In this document: in pieces, positions 51,641 to 64,000 of the stretch
How the letters are laid out: each line of letters begins with the position of its first letter
Position numbering within the stretch: position 1 is the stretch's first letter
Source: Paralvinella palmiformis
Lineage: Eukaryota > Annelida > Polychaeta > Terebellida > Alvinellidae
Assembly (NCBI GenBank): GCA_025642065.1
Contig: JAODUP010000573.1
Location: forward strand, 753,001-817,000
Direction of reading: 5' to 3'
DNA length: 64,000 bases
Program-made: the position numbers and the translations under genes
The notes under the pieces: model-generated
What the model saw: only the letters and a program-made list of their open reading frames with translations
Told to the model about the DNA's origin: nothing
The model's database searches: none

Positions 51641-53888
51641 CAGCAATGCTCGATGTAATCAGATTAGGCCAATAATACATTATGTTTCGACCTAGATGTC
51701 TGCTATTGTTTGTTTGAGACCAGAAAATAGTGTATCACAGCATGGTAGTCAGCACAGTTCTTCAGTTTCTACTACAGCCTCTGCAAATATACCCAAAGCT
51801 GCTGGTAAAGTTTGAGCATGTCAAACAACAAGGACAGTTAGAATAAGAGCATATGATTCTCAACTGTAGAAAAATAGAGGAGGATATACAGGCAGGTAAT
51901 GCTGCATCAGCTTTTCAAGAAGAGGTGATGTTGCCCTATTTGCCACTGAAAGAAGAACATGAAGTTAGTGTTTCTGGACATGCCATATCAAATGAACATG
52001 TGTCCACACATAACCACGCTTTGAGACCTGAGGCTACAGCTTGGTCAGGTCGATTGAAATTGCAGTTATATTCTACAAAAAGGAAAGACATCTGAAGTCA
52101 TCAAGCTATAATACATCCGAAGCAAAGTTATGCAAGGGCAAGGAAGTTGCTGAAGGACAGACTTGGTCATAAATTCAAAATATCGGAGTCTTGAATCATA
52201 AAAGTCACAGAAGGACCAACATTGAAGACTCATGATGCCGAAGGTATCCAGGATCCACAGAACCAGGTATTATAGGAAGCCCAGCAACTGTAGCTGTGGA
52301 GGCAAAAACTCGAAGTTGGTGCATTATGGACTGACAATAACTAGCACAATGCCCGGGACCAGTTCTCCAAAGCTGCAGCCCACTGAAACTGTACGGGAAA
52401 AGATATGTGCGTCTGGAGTGCTGTTTCACAAAATAGCTCTACCCATTGTAGCAGTAAATATCAAGGGTTCTGGAGGCAGAAGCATTAGAACACATGCCTT
52501 GTTGAATCGTGGGAGCAACCGGTGTTTTGTTTGTCAAGTGACTACAGGATTTCAGTATTAAAGGTGTATGCTGCAATTTGTCGCTTGAGACCCTAACCTC
52601 TGGCCAAGATATAGAGTCTATGCAAACATCACTGAAAGTTGCCAGTCTGAACAAGAAGTCAAATAGTATTTCGCTTTATTAGGTATACACTGGGTAGGAC
52701 TTTCCTACTTTAAAAGGTAGCATACCGAGAGAAGACTTCCTTAAAGAAATGGAGACATATGAGAGACCCGAAGACGTCTATGAAAGGATATGCTGATGAA
52801 AGGGTAACTGTAATGATTGGCCAAGATGTACCTCAAACACTTATTCCGTTAGAGGTGAGATATGGTGGGAATGATGAGTCTTATGATGTTAGAACAGTAC
52901 TGGGATGGACAGTAAATGATTTCCTTGGAGCCAAATGCATAGCAGAGGAGGCAGTAAGTAACTTCAACCACACAGCAGACCTGCAGCTTGACAAAATGGT
53001 TGAAACATTGAGAACATTCAAGAACAGTCAGATAGTGTGATATTCTATTTAAGACTGATCCACCCGGTATACCAGACAACAAGAATGTGGCTGAGACACA
53101 ATTACAGAGTTCAGGGAGGCCTCTAATTAAAGACTATGAACTACATGAAAAGTATACCGGAGGCATGGAGAAGCTTATTGAAGCCGGATATTTGGATATT
53201 CACTTATGGTATGTCTGGTTGGATATGGTACTTACCGCAACATAATGTCGACAACATGAGGAAATCCAGTACATTTAGGAGAGTGTTCGACTGTTCTGCT
53301 CAGGTATATCCTTCAACAAGTAAATACATCAAGGCCGGATCTTACAAACCGATTGCTAGGAGTGTTACTGCAGCTCGAGAGCAGCCCGATGTAGTTATGG
53401 TTGATATTGAAGCTATGTAGTATTGAAGTATTAGTTTCATCCCACCACAGAGATGTTCTATAATTCTCGTTGTGGAATGATGGTGATGTCAGACGACCTC
53501 CTGATATATATACCCGATGATGGTAAACCTATTCGGTGTTGTGTGGAGCCTTAGCTGTGCAAGTTTTGCACTCCGCCACACAGCGGAGGATAATCAAAAT
53601 GAGCTTGATGCTCAAGTCGTAACGGCCATGGGCAGAGACTTCTAAATTGTTGATTGTTTGACTTCTGTTGACGATGAAACAGATTCCATATCAAATTTAT
53701 CAATTTCAATTCATTTCCAATTCCAAATTTCACCTAGTGAAAGAACTCCGGAGGTTACTTTCACTTAGAGGATCCCGTCTTACTAAGTGGCTAGCCAAAA
53801 AGAAGAAGGTGATAGAATCTATACACACCAGAGTATGAGCGAGCCAGTGAAGTGAAAAGTCTATATTTCCATGAGTCGTCAGTGTTTG

Positions 53889-54840
53889 TTGAGAGGAGAC
53901 ATGGGGTCAATTCCATGTTGTCAATTCCAATTCAACTCAATTCCATTTGGTAAATTCCAATTCCACATCAAATTTATCAATTCCAATTCATTTCCAATTC
54001 CAATTTTATCAATTCCAATTCCGTTTTTTCCGACTCTTTTTTGCCTAATACGTTTTACCATGAGTAGATACTCCAAGTACCTACACAGAATACCTACTTC
54101 GAATAGTTTATATTCCAAGTAGGATTGTCATGGAAGAAATATCTTTGCCCGTTCTAAACATTGAACGAGGATAAATTCCTAAATAGAAATATCTCTATAT
54201 AGATTATAGGTATGATATGTGGTGGTGTTACAGTGTTGTGGGCGAAGCCTACTGTATCCAGACCATTTTAAGGAACCAAAGTTCTGGATCAATTTCGTTC
54301 CAGTATATTGTTAACACCACATGTATGTATTAACGTGGTAAAAATTTGCAAAAGCCTAACCACAAGGCGCTTTTAGATTAAGAGATATTTGATTATATCA
54401 AGTGGTGGATCATAGTCTTGGGTGCATCCCCATGTAAAAGTGTATTTTGTAATCATCAAAGATGTGTTTATATTCCACTGTCCAGTAGGAGCAATGAAAC
54501 GAATGTTTTTGCTTAGTTCAGCCCAGCAGGGACCAGATCATGTGTTTATTTGTACATCCCTGCCGGGTATTAAACCACTTACATATGGCAAGTTTACAAA
54601 AGATCACAAATAGTTATTAAAACAGTTAGGTCTGGGGATGGATATAAAAGTCAGAGTTTTTAGAGGGGGGGGGACAGTTTTTGTTTCAGATTGGCATTCA
54701 CGGTGAGATGATAAAATTAATTAATTCCTAAATAGCAATATCTCTATATAGACTAAAGGTATGCTATGTGGTAATGTCACGGTCTTGTGGGGAGATCCCC
54801 GGTATCTAGACCATTTAAGGTGCCACGATCGGTGTGCGTA

Positions 54841-54888
<48 letters not shown>

Positions 54889-55402
54889 ATAAGCTCCGGT
54901 GGCCTAGCAGTTAAGAACCCGGCACTTGGGGCTAAGAGTCACAGGTTCGATCCCAGCAAGAGGTCGAAACTTTTCAGAGATTGGTTTCTCGGCTCACTAC
55001 ATCGTAAAATGGCACTGCTGTCTATTCTCAATTATTAAAGATAAAGGGGGACGTTAAATACCCTCTGAGGACGTAAAATACTCAGGGTATTTCGGCTCCA
55101 TCTTTCAGTACTGTTCCTCTGTGAGTGGTGGGGGAGGATTCTCCCCGAAAACCAAATCAATCTCGATCATTTTGGTTCCACTATATATTGGTAACACCAC
55201 ATGTAAGTAGTAACGTTGTAAAAATGGTAAATTAATTTGTGGATTTAATGTTTTGTAGGAAACTTCAATTCCAACTCAAAATTTCTCAATTCCAATTCAA
55301 AATTTCTCAATTCCAATTCAATTCTAATTCCTTTTTTTTAATAAATAACCAATTCCAATTCTGACCATTAGTTCCAAATCCGGAATAGAATTGACCCTAT
55401 GT
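53889..55402. mobile_element. DNA transposon-like insertion with AATTCC-rich inverted ends
   Basis: Left end GGGTCAATTCCATGTTGTCA (53904); the reverse complement of the right end reads GGGTCAATTCTATTCCGGAT (to about 55400). Both ends lead into arrays of CAATTCCAATTC (53920-54030 and 55262-55385). It splits the pol reading. Inside, GGATAAATTCCTAAATAGAA-type and ACACCACATGTA-type blocks occur twice (54165-54330; 54725-55215). No transposase seen, so probably non-autonomous. Confidence 0.6.
54885..55180 (+). mobile_element. tRNA-derived SINE inside the AATTCC element
   Basis: Head GCTCCGGTGGCCTAGCAGTT with A box GTGGCCTAGCAGTT (54899-54912) and an excellent B box AGGTTCGATCCC (54952-54963), 40 bases apart. 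It follows a (TA)n-(GT)n run at 54845-54889. The 3' end is uncertain. Confidence 0.72.
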
Positions 55403-57442
55403 CTGGTTGCGAGGGTTTTAAATATATGCTGGAATACTGAGGAGGATACCCTAGGTCTCCAGATAGCGGATGTGGAATTAGTGTCCACCCGCAGAAAGCT
55501 GTTGAGTGTTATTATCTGAGTATACGACTCGGTGGGATTTCTCAGTCCATTCATCCTCCAAGTCAAAAAGATATTCCTGAATGAAGTGGAAAAGGCTGGG
55601 ACAAGAAGTTAGATGAAGGTAACTCACTGGGCTGGCTGAAGTGGATACACAACTTACAGAAGGTGAGATCTTTTATTATCACTCGCTGTCTAAACCCTGA
55701 TGGTTTTGGATGCATTAGCAATGTCCAATTACATCACTTCTGTGACGCATCCCAAGATGGATACGGTGCTGTGTCATATCTCAGAATAGTGGGCGAAGAT
55801 GGATATGTCCATATTACTTTTTTGTTGGAAAGTCTAGTCTAGCACCAATTCGCCAGATAACCATCCCACTATTGGAGCTGTTAGGAGTCTTACTTGCAGT
55901 CAAGATGCATGCCACTCTAAGAGAGAAACAATAATCCCATTCAGCCAGGCAATCTTCTGGTTCTTCAATATATTAGGAGTAGGACAAAACGGTTTGGGAC
56001 CTTCGTTTGACCCTGGTAACGTAACTAGTCCTGAAGACTGGCGACATGTGACTAGAAAGATTAATCCTGCAGATGATACATCTCGGGGAGTTAACGCAGA
56101 TTACATTTCTCGGTGGACAGAGGGACCTAGATTTCTCTAATACCCGATGGAAACATAGCCAAAGGCGGCTCGGGTTCCTAATTTGTCATTCCAGGACTTT
56201 CAGATGAAATGGGAAGCCACAATTTGTGCCACAGCCGTTGCGGCCAGTGTAGAAGATGATCCTGTTGATCACCTATTGAAGAGATATTCCAGTTGACACA
56301 GAATTTGCAAGACCGTTGCTGGTTGCTTCGTTTCATTAGTTGGCTTAGATGTAAGAGTCGATATAAAGAGACGCCTAACTGCTGAAGAAATTAAAGTGGC
56401 AGGGATGGCTATTGTTATGGCTATGCAGATAAAGTTCTACTGTGATGAGCTGTCGGGGATGAAGTCTAAGAAGGCTCTGTCGAAAGAAAGCAAACTTTAC
56501 ACCTTAGAACCTTTCTTGGATAAACATGGTATCATCAGAGTTGGAGGAAGGCTTTTGTCTGCACCAATAGATTACTCGGCCAAGTACCCAGCTGTCCTAC
56601 CGAAGGAACATCATATCTCAGAGGGGGTTGCTTGGCACTACCATATAATCGGAGGACACTGTGGCAGAGAGCATCTTGTGGCATTAATCCGAGAACATTT
56701 CTGGATCCCAGGATTTCGGTTACTGGTAAAGCTGCTCGACAACGTGTGGCTACTCTTCCGCTTGAGCGAGTACCCCCTGTTTCGGGTCCTTCTACGTAAA
56801 GCGGGGACGGAGTGAGGGAAGAAGAGCTATGGGTGTATCTACATATGCATGTAGATCCGTGCAATACATATCGAGAAGTTGAACTCTCTGGAGAAATATT
56901 CATTTATTAACAGTCTGGTTGCTTTGATTCATTTCTCGGAGATTCGATCTGACAATGGCAGTAATTTATGTGGTGCTGCGCGTGAGAGTGGAGAAACTAC
57001 CAATCTTTGGAATAATAATACAAAGCTGAATAACATGCTCTTGATGAAGAAGATCCGGTGGGAGTTCAACCCTCCACTGGCGTCACATATTAGCGGCGTA
57101 TGGGATCGCCAAATTAGATCCAGATTAGATCCCTAGAAAAGTGTGGCCCCTGGAGAATAATGAAGACCAGGGCAAGAAAAGATGGACTCATCAGGACAGT
57201 AGAAGTGAGGAGAGCACAAGCAATATTAGTCCGGCATGTTACGAAGATTTTCCTCCTGGATGGTTTCGGTGTCCCAGATGTGGAAACTCATGTGTGTACA
57301 TATATGAATCATATTGGTATTAACTGGATATACATGTCGGTACGTGATATGTTAATGATACATTCTGCATGTTTATTTCAAATATTGATTTCGCTGATAA
57401 CTGTGATTGGTAAATGCTCAATGTCGCATTTAGAGGCCGGGA

Positions 57443-57873
57443 CGTTAGCACGAAATCGTCCGTCTACTCCGCTGAACCAGCGATTCACAATTAATATCGC
57501 CATACTAAATACGCCACCTGGCGATTATGAAAAGCATGCTTTCTCAACGATATTTAATAATAATAATTGGAACGTTTTATTTCTCGTGAAGTGAGAACGT
57601 TTGTGGTGAAATGGCTGCCTTTATTTGTCCCAAACAGATATATAAATGCTACATATTAATTATAAAATATGTCAAATAAGTATTTTAGAATATATAGATC
57701 ATGATAATTGATTTTAAGTCACGAAGTATTGATCATAGAAACAAAATTGTTATTTGAATTATTTACCCACTCTTATAACTCTTGTAAGGTTTATTATATG
57801 TAATTATCATTCCCAAATTGTGAACTAAATAGTATTACAACCTATGTTTATGTATTTGTAGTTTCATGGCACG
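57443..57873 (+). repeat. 3' LTR of the BEL/Pao element
   Basis: Pairs with the 5' LTR (see there); preceded by a purine-rich AGAGGCCGGGA. Confidence 0.88.
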
Positions 57874-57934
57874 AATAAAGTCTTTGTTTGTTTGTTTTTG
57901 GATGCCAACCGCTACAGTTTAGACTCTCTACATT

Positions 57935-58465
57935 GCTACAATAGACAGTGATAGTCATGACATCATCGTGTCAGTATAGACTCGAATGGCTGAATAATGG
58001 GCTACAATAGACAGTGATAGTCATGACATCATCGTGTCAGTATAGACTCGAATGGCTGAATAATGGGCTACAATAGACAGTGATAGTCATGACGTCATCG
58101 TGTCAGTATAGACTCGAATGGCTGAATAATGGGCTACAATAGACAGTGATAGTCATGACGTCATCGTGTCAGTATAGACTCGAATGGCTGAATAATGGGC
58201 TACAATAGACAGTGATAGTCATGACATCATCGTGTCAGTATAGACTCGAATGGCTGAATAATGGGCTACAATAGACAGTGATAGTCATGACATCATCGTG
58301 TCAGTATAGACTCGAATGGCTGAATAATGGGCTACAATAGACAGTGATAGTCATGACGTCATCGTGTCAGTATAGACTCGAATGGCTGAATAATGGGCTA
58401 CAATAGACAGTGATAGTCATGACATCATCGTGTCAGTATAGACTCGAATGGCTGAATAATGGGCT
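57935..58465. repeat. 66-bp tandem array, eight copies, nearly identical
   Basis: Copies start at 57935 (short), 57998, 58064, 58130, 58196, 58262, 58328 and 58394. Contains GATAGTCATGACRTCATCGT. I see only one variable base between copies: G or A in TGACRTCA. Confidence 0.97.
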
Positions 58466-58810
58466 AAAACAATATACTCCACGAAGACTGAAGTTTCTTA
58501 ATAATAATTTCCTTTTTATGAATGCTAACTGGCCAATGAATTATAATAACTACCTGCCTGTAATTATCAGTATAATAAATTAACCTATATTATAACCAAC
58601 TTGGTAGATAACTAGCTCCATGGTAACTTACCTCTATGTTGTTCTATGACTGGGTATTACGTGTAACAGCGTCTCTTCACTATTTAGAAGTTAGGTTAGA
58701 AAATAGATACTGAACATTTGAGTGTTTTGTTATCTAGACTTGCTGTGGGCCTTAAGTGTTTAGATAAGGTGCTCTTGTACTCAAGTATGGGAAATTGTAT
58801 TAGAGGAGGG

Positions 58811-58864
<54 letters not shown>

Positions 58865-59305
58865 CTTTGAATGTACTTATATACCTTGAGTTTTGGAACT
58901 ATTAACAAATTTAGATTTTCATAATATGCTCTGATTTTAGCAAAAAGGTTGAATGTTCATCACAAGAAGTTCACCTACATGACATATTAGTATTTCGTAC
59001 TAACCTTGAACATGACTGATACATGAGGAAGTATAGAGTTCATGAGGTTTCTCAGTTTTTATGCGGGTAAATAAAGGCACGCTCTTCCATAAATCTTTTT
59101 TTAAATTACTGAATATCACATGATGCTAGTGACGTTTGAACTTTAGGAAGTGATTCATAGCTGTTAAGAATAGGCTTCCTTATGAGTCATCAAGCAAAAC
59201 ATCTTGCCCCGATGAGTCTTTTATTGACGAGCATTCTGGATAATGGAATACTAATTAATCGCAAAAACTCACCTCTCGAGGGGGAATAACTGATATTTTT
59301 CGACC
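58466..59305. other. No gene seen; (TA)n at 58813-58862
   Basis: AT-rich sequence with a long TA run. No supported frame. Confidence 0.55.
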
Positions 59306-59308
59306 ATT

Positions 59309-59390
59309 TATTCTTATAGATCAATATGATATATCTATTCTTATAGATCAATATGAGATATCTATTCTTATAGATCAATATGAGATATCT
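59309..59390. repeat. 27-bp tandem repeat, three copies
   Basis: TATTCTTATAGATCAATATG followed by AGATATC, at 59309, 59336 and 59363. Confidence 0.95.
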
Positions 59391-62300
59391 AGCTTCTCGT
59401 TCTTTAAAGTTAGTGAGGACATGACTAATTATAAATATAAAATACCTCACATATACGGTCAAACCTTTAATTATCCATTACTGACAGAGATATCTATTGG
59501 CGAACATATTCACATAGTCACACATCAACAAGACACTTCTCCAGGATTAAACAATACATTGAAAATATTAGGTGTGATCAAATTAGTTTTATGCACCAAC
59601 GAACAACCCCCCACATGCACAAACACACACACACACACACACATACACACACACAGAAAAAAACCCCCATATATTTCTCACTATTTTCTTAAATCTGCAT
59701 ATCTAGCTAACGAATAAACATAATTTCTTCACATTTTAGTTGAGTGACGAATACCATTTGATGCAGCCGCAGCATTTTAGCTTATAATACGTACATGGTA
59801 AGATAGTTTCAGATAATAGGAGAATCTACTTATATTAAAGTGGAAGCGAAGATAAATAATTCATATGAGATCACTTGAGAGTGAGACTATTTTTAAAGTT
59901 AACAACTGCAGGCCTCAGAAAATTCCCGGTGTTATTTCATACCTGTCGGCCATCTTGGAATTCGCAATGGCTGCCATTTTTGCCAGATTTCATATTGTAG
60001 TCAGTCATGACTATATAATAACTCGTTCCATTATCTCGCATTTGACATAGAAAATGGACATATTTTGAAATAAAGACCTTTATTCAAAGTTAAAATACGA
60101 TGTAACCTCATCAAATCATCGAACAAACAAAAGCTAAATGACAGAAGGAAGACTCACTTGACTTGAAGTATAATGACAAGAAATAATAGGATGATCATCA
60201 CAGATAAAGTGAGTTATTGTCACAACTACTATACTAAACAATAATTGTCAATAGAATTGAAATTTTCTTATAAGAGTAGTCTGGTTAATCAGTTCACATG
60301 ATACAAGCAACCTGTGATCATAGATCTCCATACATTTAGCAATTAATAACAATAAGTTTTCTACAATGCTTCAAAATAATAAAATACTGCAAATGTGATT
60401 TCACAAACTTCTATTGTTCATCACGTATTACTAAGGAACTCATAATAACCAGTTAAGTATATACACGCATAATCTATATAATTACATCTAAATCCACCAC
60501 AGTAGTATCACACATATATGGCTATGTATCAACTTCGACATATTTGGTAGTTGAGGAAAAATACTAAATAAACTGTAATATTCAAACATACAACAAATAA
60601 AGTTAGTCCATTGCTAACGTACACTTAATATATTTCAAAGTTCATTGCATCAAATATCTTTTCAAATCATGGGACACATCAACAATAAATGTTCAATCAT
60701 CATCACTATCACTCTCTGACAAAATACCTACATAACATGAATATAACATACACATTTACATAAGTATATATACAGGTGTTTATATCATGTTAATGGTATA
60801 AAGAATTATGTCAAATACTTAACTAGTGAGTCTGTTATAGTGATAGAAGTTATATAACACTTGATATTAGTCTTAAATTTCGTATTGCTATTCATCAGAG
60901 GCAGTTATAACCCCATCATAAAATTGTCACACATATATAATGTTTTCATTAAGTTAGCTGTCCTGTTTTTTAATAAAGGTTTTATATCTGTAGTATTTAC
61001 ACAGCCATCTACACGCAATCCTATACCTTGTCACTTGAAGAACACTGGCTCTAAAGATCTCATGATAAAGGAACCTTTTGTATACTTAAATAAACAAAGG
61101 AGGTCATCGCAAAACAGTTGGTACGGTACACTCTAACACATGCACGCACGCACGCACGCAGAGAGGGAGGGGGGGGATGACTCAAATAAACGTAGAGTAT
61201 AGGTTTACTTAGATAATAATGTTTAACACTGACTATCTTTAGCCTGGCCCCATCTTAACAGTCTACATTGTGTTTTTGATTCAAGAAATACGTCTTACAG
61301 TAGTGGTTAAGACAGTACGATGTAAACTTCTAGGGATCATATCCGACTAGTACTCGTGTGTATTTTTAACGTGTATCTCTAATCAGTCGCCCCCCCCCCC
61401 ATCTGAGCTATAAAACAAGTAAACTGACCTCAATTGGTATCTGATTTAATATTAATCATCTTTAGCTAATTTAGAATGATACGAGCTGGAATAGTTATCA
61501 AATATCTAATAATGTATCAGCTCAATCTTCAAAAGCTAAAATGGCTGCCAGTAAAACTGTATCATTATCAAGATTACATCATTATTAGAGCCGTGCGAGA
61601 GCTGACAATTTTGGCCCACAAACGAATGAGATTTTATTCTGAGGCCCACACCATCCCGAAGATGTGCCCGTTATCATTGTATATGATTTACAGGTTATGT
61701 TGCCTAAGAGTTGATTATCACACGATACAATAGCCAAAGAGAGAAGATATGAGAACAATCTGGTTTTCATTATTAATATACAGAATATGATCTATGAAGC
61801 CGTAATTAATCATCCGCTGGAAACACTGATTTTGTTGTTTTTGTTGAGTGTCATGAGTATTGTTTAGACGAGATATCTTTGTCTGTGATTATTAGATTGT
61901 CTTTAATCAAACTAAGACTACATAAAATTTAGTAAACTAATTTCGTGTAATACTTTATACATTCGTAATGTTAAACAGAAATTAATGTAGCGGTGTGTAT
62001 CACCTCACCAGAATATACAAACTTGTTTATAATTAAAACATAAGATACAAGCATACTATTATAAATAAATAAATCATTATGTCCCTGGTACTGCAGCGCC
62101 CTCACAGGGAGGCAAAGAAAACTTGTAAGAAAGTGTAGTTGAACAGGAAAGATTGATTTTGTATAGTGGGAGGAAAGAATTGTTGTGTAGTTGGATTTTA
62201 CAACAATAATACCAAACTTATGAGTACAGTGATAAACGATATCAGTTTTCCAAACAAGGGGAGGGACAACGAAACCTACGAATAGAAAAGCAAATTGATA

Positions 62301-63062
62301 GTTTCCGTTGGATGTTGTAATTAACACCGACAACCATCACATCTACTGCTTACTTTGACCCGAAATTCTTGTTATTTCAAGGTCAGTATATTTCGATTTA
62401 TTAGAGTTCATATCGCTCAAACCTAATGTCAACTAGCTCCCTAGGATATGACAATAATATGTGGTTAGTTCAGGCATACAAAACATACGAGCCCATTACC
62501 AGAATGGCGAGCACGGCCCTTAGTTAATAACTAAAGTCTTATTCATTCGTTGCTGATAAACCGTCTACATACATCACTCTACTTACGAATTAAATTAGTA
62601 TGTTCAACATTATATGTAATATAATTGTTTGTATATCTAAGGCAGTAGGCATTAGATCTAAGCATTCTTATATTTTCCCAACATTACTCTACACACACAA
62701 ACATCAACCATATATATATATATATTATATACGGTAAACGTGGTTTTGTTTTTGGCTGATTTATCGTTGGATACCCTAGAAGTAAGACACCATCAGACAT
62801 AACGGATTCTGTTTATTCAGAAAAGGCTCTTGATAGCTTTGATACGCGCGTTTGATACGCGTATATGGTTTAGTAATACCGTTAAAATAAGTGTATATGC
62901 AAATATTTAAATATAGTGAGGGGCTACAAGCTAGTCAAAGGCAACTTACCCACACTACTCATGCCAAGAAAATTATCAAGATACAGAAGCCAAATCGGCT
63001 AGAAAAGCCTTAGTGAGATGACACCGTCAAGTTTTCTTCTTGTTTATGTAAATGCATTCATT
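59391..63062. other. No gene seen; short microsatellites
   Basis: AT-rich. CA run at 59621-59655, (GCAC)n at 61140-61160, poly-C at 61390-61400, TA run at 62711-62724. Frames such as 60861-61136, 61476-61733 and 61971-62333 (minus) show no protein pattern I know. LKWLPVK at about 61536 recalls the L-H-W-L-P-V tail of L2/CR1 LINEs, too short to call. Confidence 0.5.
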
Positions 63063-63355
63063 CTATATTACATAAGTTACTGACGCCAGTCACATTAAGT
63101 AAGTTATTGATTTCAGTTACATAAAGTAAATTAACGATGTCAGCTACATTAAGTACGTTATTGAAGTCAGTCAAATTAACTACGTTATTAATGTCAATCA
63201 CATTTAAGTCAGTTAATCATGTCTGACACATTACGTAAAGTAGTTATGTCAGTCACATTAAGTTAGTTATTCATGTCAGTCATATTAAGTAAGTTATTCA
63301 TGTCAGCTACATTAAGTAAGTTATTTATGTAAGTCACATTAAATCAGTTATTCAT
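63063..63355. repeat. ~27-bp degenerate tandem repeat, about 11 copies
   Basis: Variants of GTCAGTCACATTAAGTAAGT followed by TATTCAT. Confidence 0.9.
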
Positions 63356-63361
63356 GTAAAT

Positions 63362-63363
<2 letters not shown>

Positions 63364-63416
<53 letters not shown>
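63364..63416. repeat. (TA)n microsatellite
   Basis: Perfect TA run closing the degenerate array. Confidence 0.97.
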
Positions 63417-63419
<3 letters not shown>

Positions 63420-64000
63420 GAGCTCGACATTAACTGTTTTAGCCACTTGTCATGTAGAACAAGTCACACTTCATTTTGCTTATCCGAAAATAAATCACTT
63501 GTCCAAGAACTGGCCAGGTTGGCCTTAGTATGTACGCCTCTAGCTAGAGGGTTTGCAGAACATTTCATCGGCTGCTTATTATGAAACAGCCCCGGTAATT
63601 CAAATATCCATTTAGCAAAAACAATTTGTTTCTTTTTTGCTTCGTATTACTTTTGCTATACAGATCGACATCTTGAATAATTTCCGTGATTTGAGTGATT
63701 ACTAAATCGTACTATGAAATAGTAACTATTGGCATCGGCGCATTAAAACATGCTAAGAACTCAAAGCCAGAAAAGTATTTCTACATCAATGAAGAAATGC
63801 AATTAAGTTACCCAAAACTGTATATAATTCCTTCAGCAAAGTATGAAAACAGTTAATATGATATATGAAATCCATATTTATGTCATAATATTAACATAAA
63901 ATGGAGAAGAAAAAAACACAGTTATAAAACAAATAAACAGGAAAGGGACAGAAATCCAGCATATAAATAAGACTATGTGCTTTTATTTACTGTAAACAAA
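63417..64000. other. No gene seen
   Basis: AT-rich sequence to the window edge. On the minus strand a short stretch near 63430-63480 reads LVLHDKWLKQLMSSS, too little to assign. Confidence 0.5.

Larger units (their letters stand above)
50900..57873 (+). mobile_element. BEL/Pao LTR retrotransposon with nested insertions
   Basis: LTRs at 50900-51640 and 57443-57873 enclose a decayed gag-pol. Protease/linker traces: SGQDIESMQTSLKVASLNKK, DFPTLKGSIPREDFLKEMET, MIGQDVPQTLIPLEVRYGGN, VRTVLGWTVN (52700-52920). Reverse transcriptase: GGMEKLIEAGYLDI, FRRVFDCSAQ (53275), DVVMVDIEAMY, LFGVVWSLSCASFALRHTAE, DDETDSI. RNase H: LHHFCDASQDGYGAVSYLR (about 55740). Integrase: LYTLEPFLDKHGIIRVGGRL, VLPKEHHISEGVAWHYHIIG, CGREHLVALIREHFWIPG (56490-56720), SDNGSNLCGA. 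This order and the L-D-x-x-G-I-I-R-V-G-G-R-L box are typical of BEL/Pao. Stops and shifts throughout. Confidence 0.9.

Noticed and set aside
54890..54970. Functional tRNA gene
   Set aside because: A and B boxes are good, but acceptor-stem pairing is not evident and the sequence continues into a SINE-like body.
57935..58465. 66-bp repeats as a possible CRISPR array or coding repeat
   Set aside because: No spacers, no cas genes, and no open frame through the unit.
62000..62333. 120-codon minus-strand frame as a membrane protein
   Set aside because: Hydrophobic only because of AT-rich codons; no motif, start context or splice support.

Overview
The window is eukaryotic, AT-rich, intron-rich metazoan DNA crowded with microsatellites, minisatellites and broken transposons. 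The mix of L2/CR1-like LINEs, Mag-like Ty3/gypsy and BEL/Pao LTR elements, tRNA-headed SINEs and secreted lectin-type and adhesion-GPCR genes suits a lophotrochozoan, most likely a mollusc. That is an inference; nothing here fixes the species.

Two host genes dominate, both on the minus strand. The left one (24540 down to 10468, probably running off the left edge) encodes a secreted mosaic protein: signal peptide, short Cys-rich segment, three C-type lectin domains, a PAN/apple domain, a fourth C-type lectin domain and three sushi domains. Its exon phases fit almost throughout. The third lectin domain carries two stop codons and two homopolymer frameshifts, and one sushi exon has lost its splice donor, so the gene or this allele is damaged. 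The right one (49109 down to 28187) is an adhesion G-protein-coupled receptor that I could resolve into 26 exons with matching phases: signal peptide, Ser/Thr-rich repeat stalk, EGF, Ig-like domains, hormone-receptor domain, GAIN/GPS, seven membrane segments and a cytoplasmic tail (about 1683 residues). A single-base frameshift lies in the stalk exon.

Layout: 1-2450, a decayed LINE ORF1-like protein joined to a NADAR domain, then a LINE reverse-transcriptase tail; 2453-4985, an L2/CR1-like LINE with a DNA transposon nested in it; 6480-8090, a second LINE; 8095-10192, the 3' part of a Ty3/gypsy element with its LTR; 10468-24540, the lectin gene, whose 8.9-kb first intron holds a fragment of an unrecognised basic protein (16740-17398) and a pogo/Tigger-like element split by a complete but broken Mag-like retrotransposon (19098-22687); 24985-26573, a reverse-strand L2 LINE; 28187-49109, the receptor gene with repeat-filled introns; 50622-50859, an unrecognised reverse-strand open frame; 50900-57873, a BEL/Pao element carrying nested insertions and a SINE; 57935-58465, a very uniform 66-bp tandem array; 58470-64000, mostly gene-free AT-rich DNA with minor arrays.

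No operon, CRISPR array or rRNA is present. Both host proteins would act at or outside the cell surface; nothing in the sequence shows that they work together.
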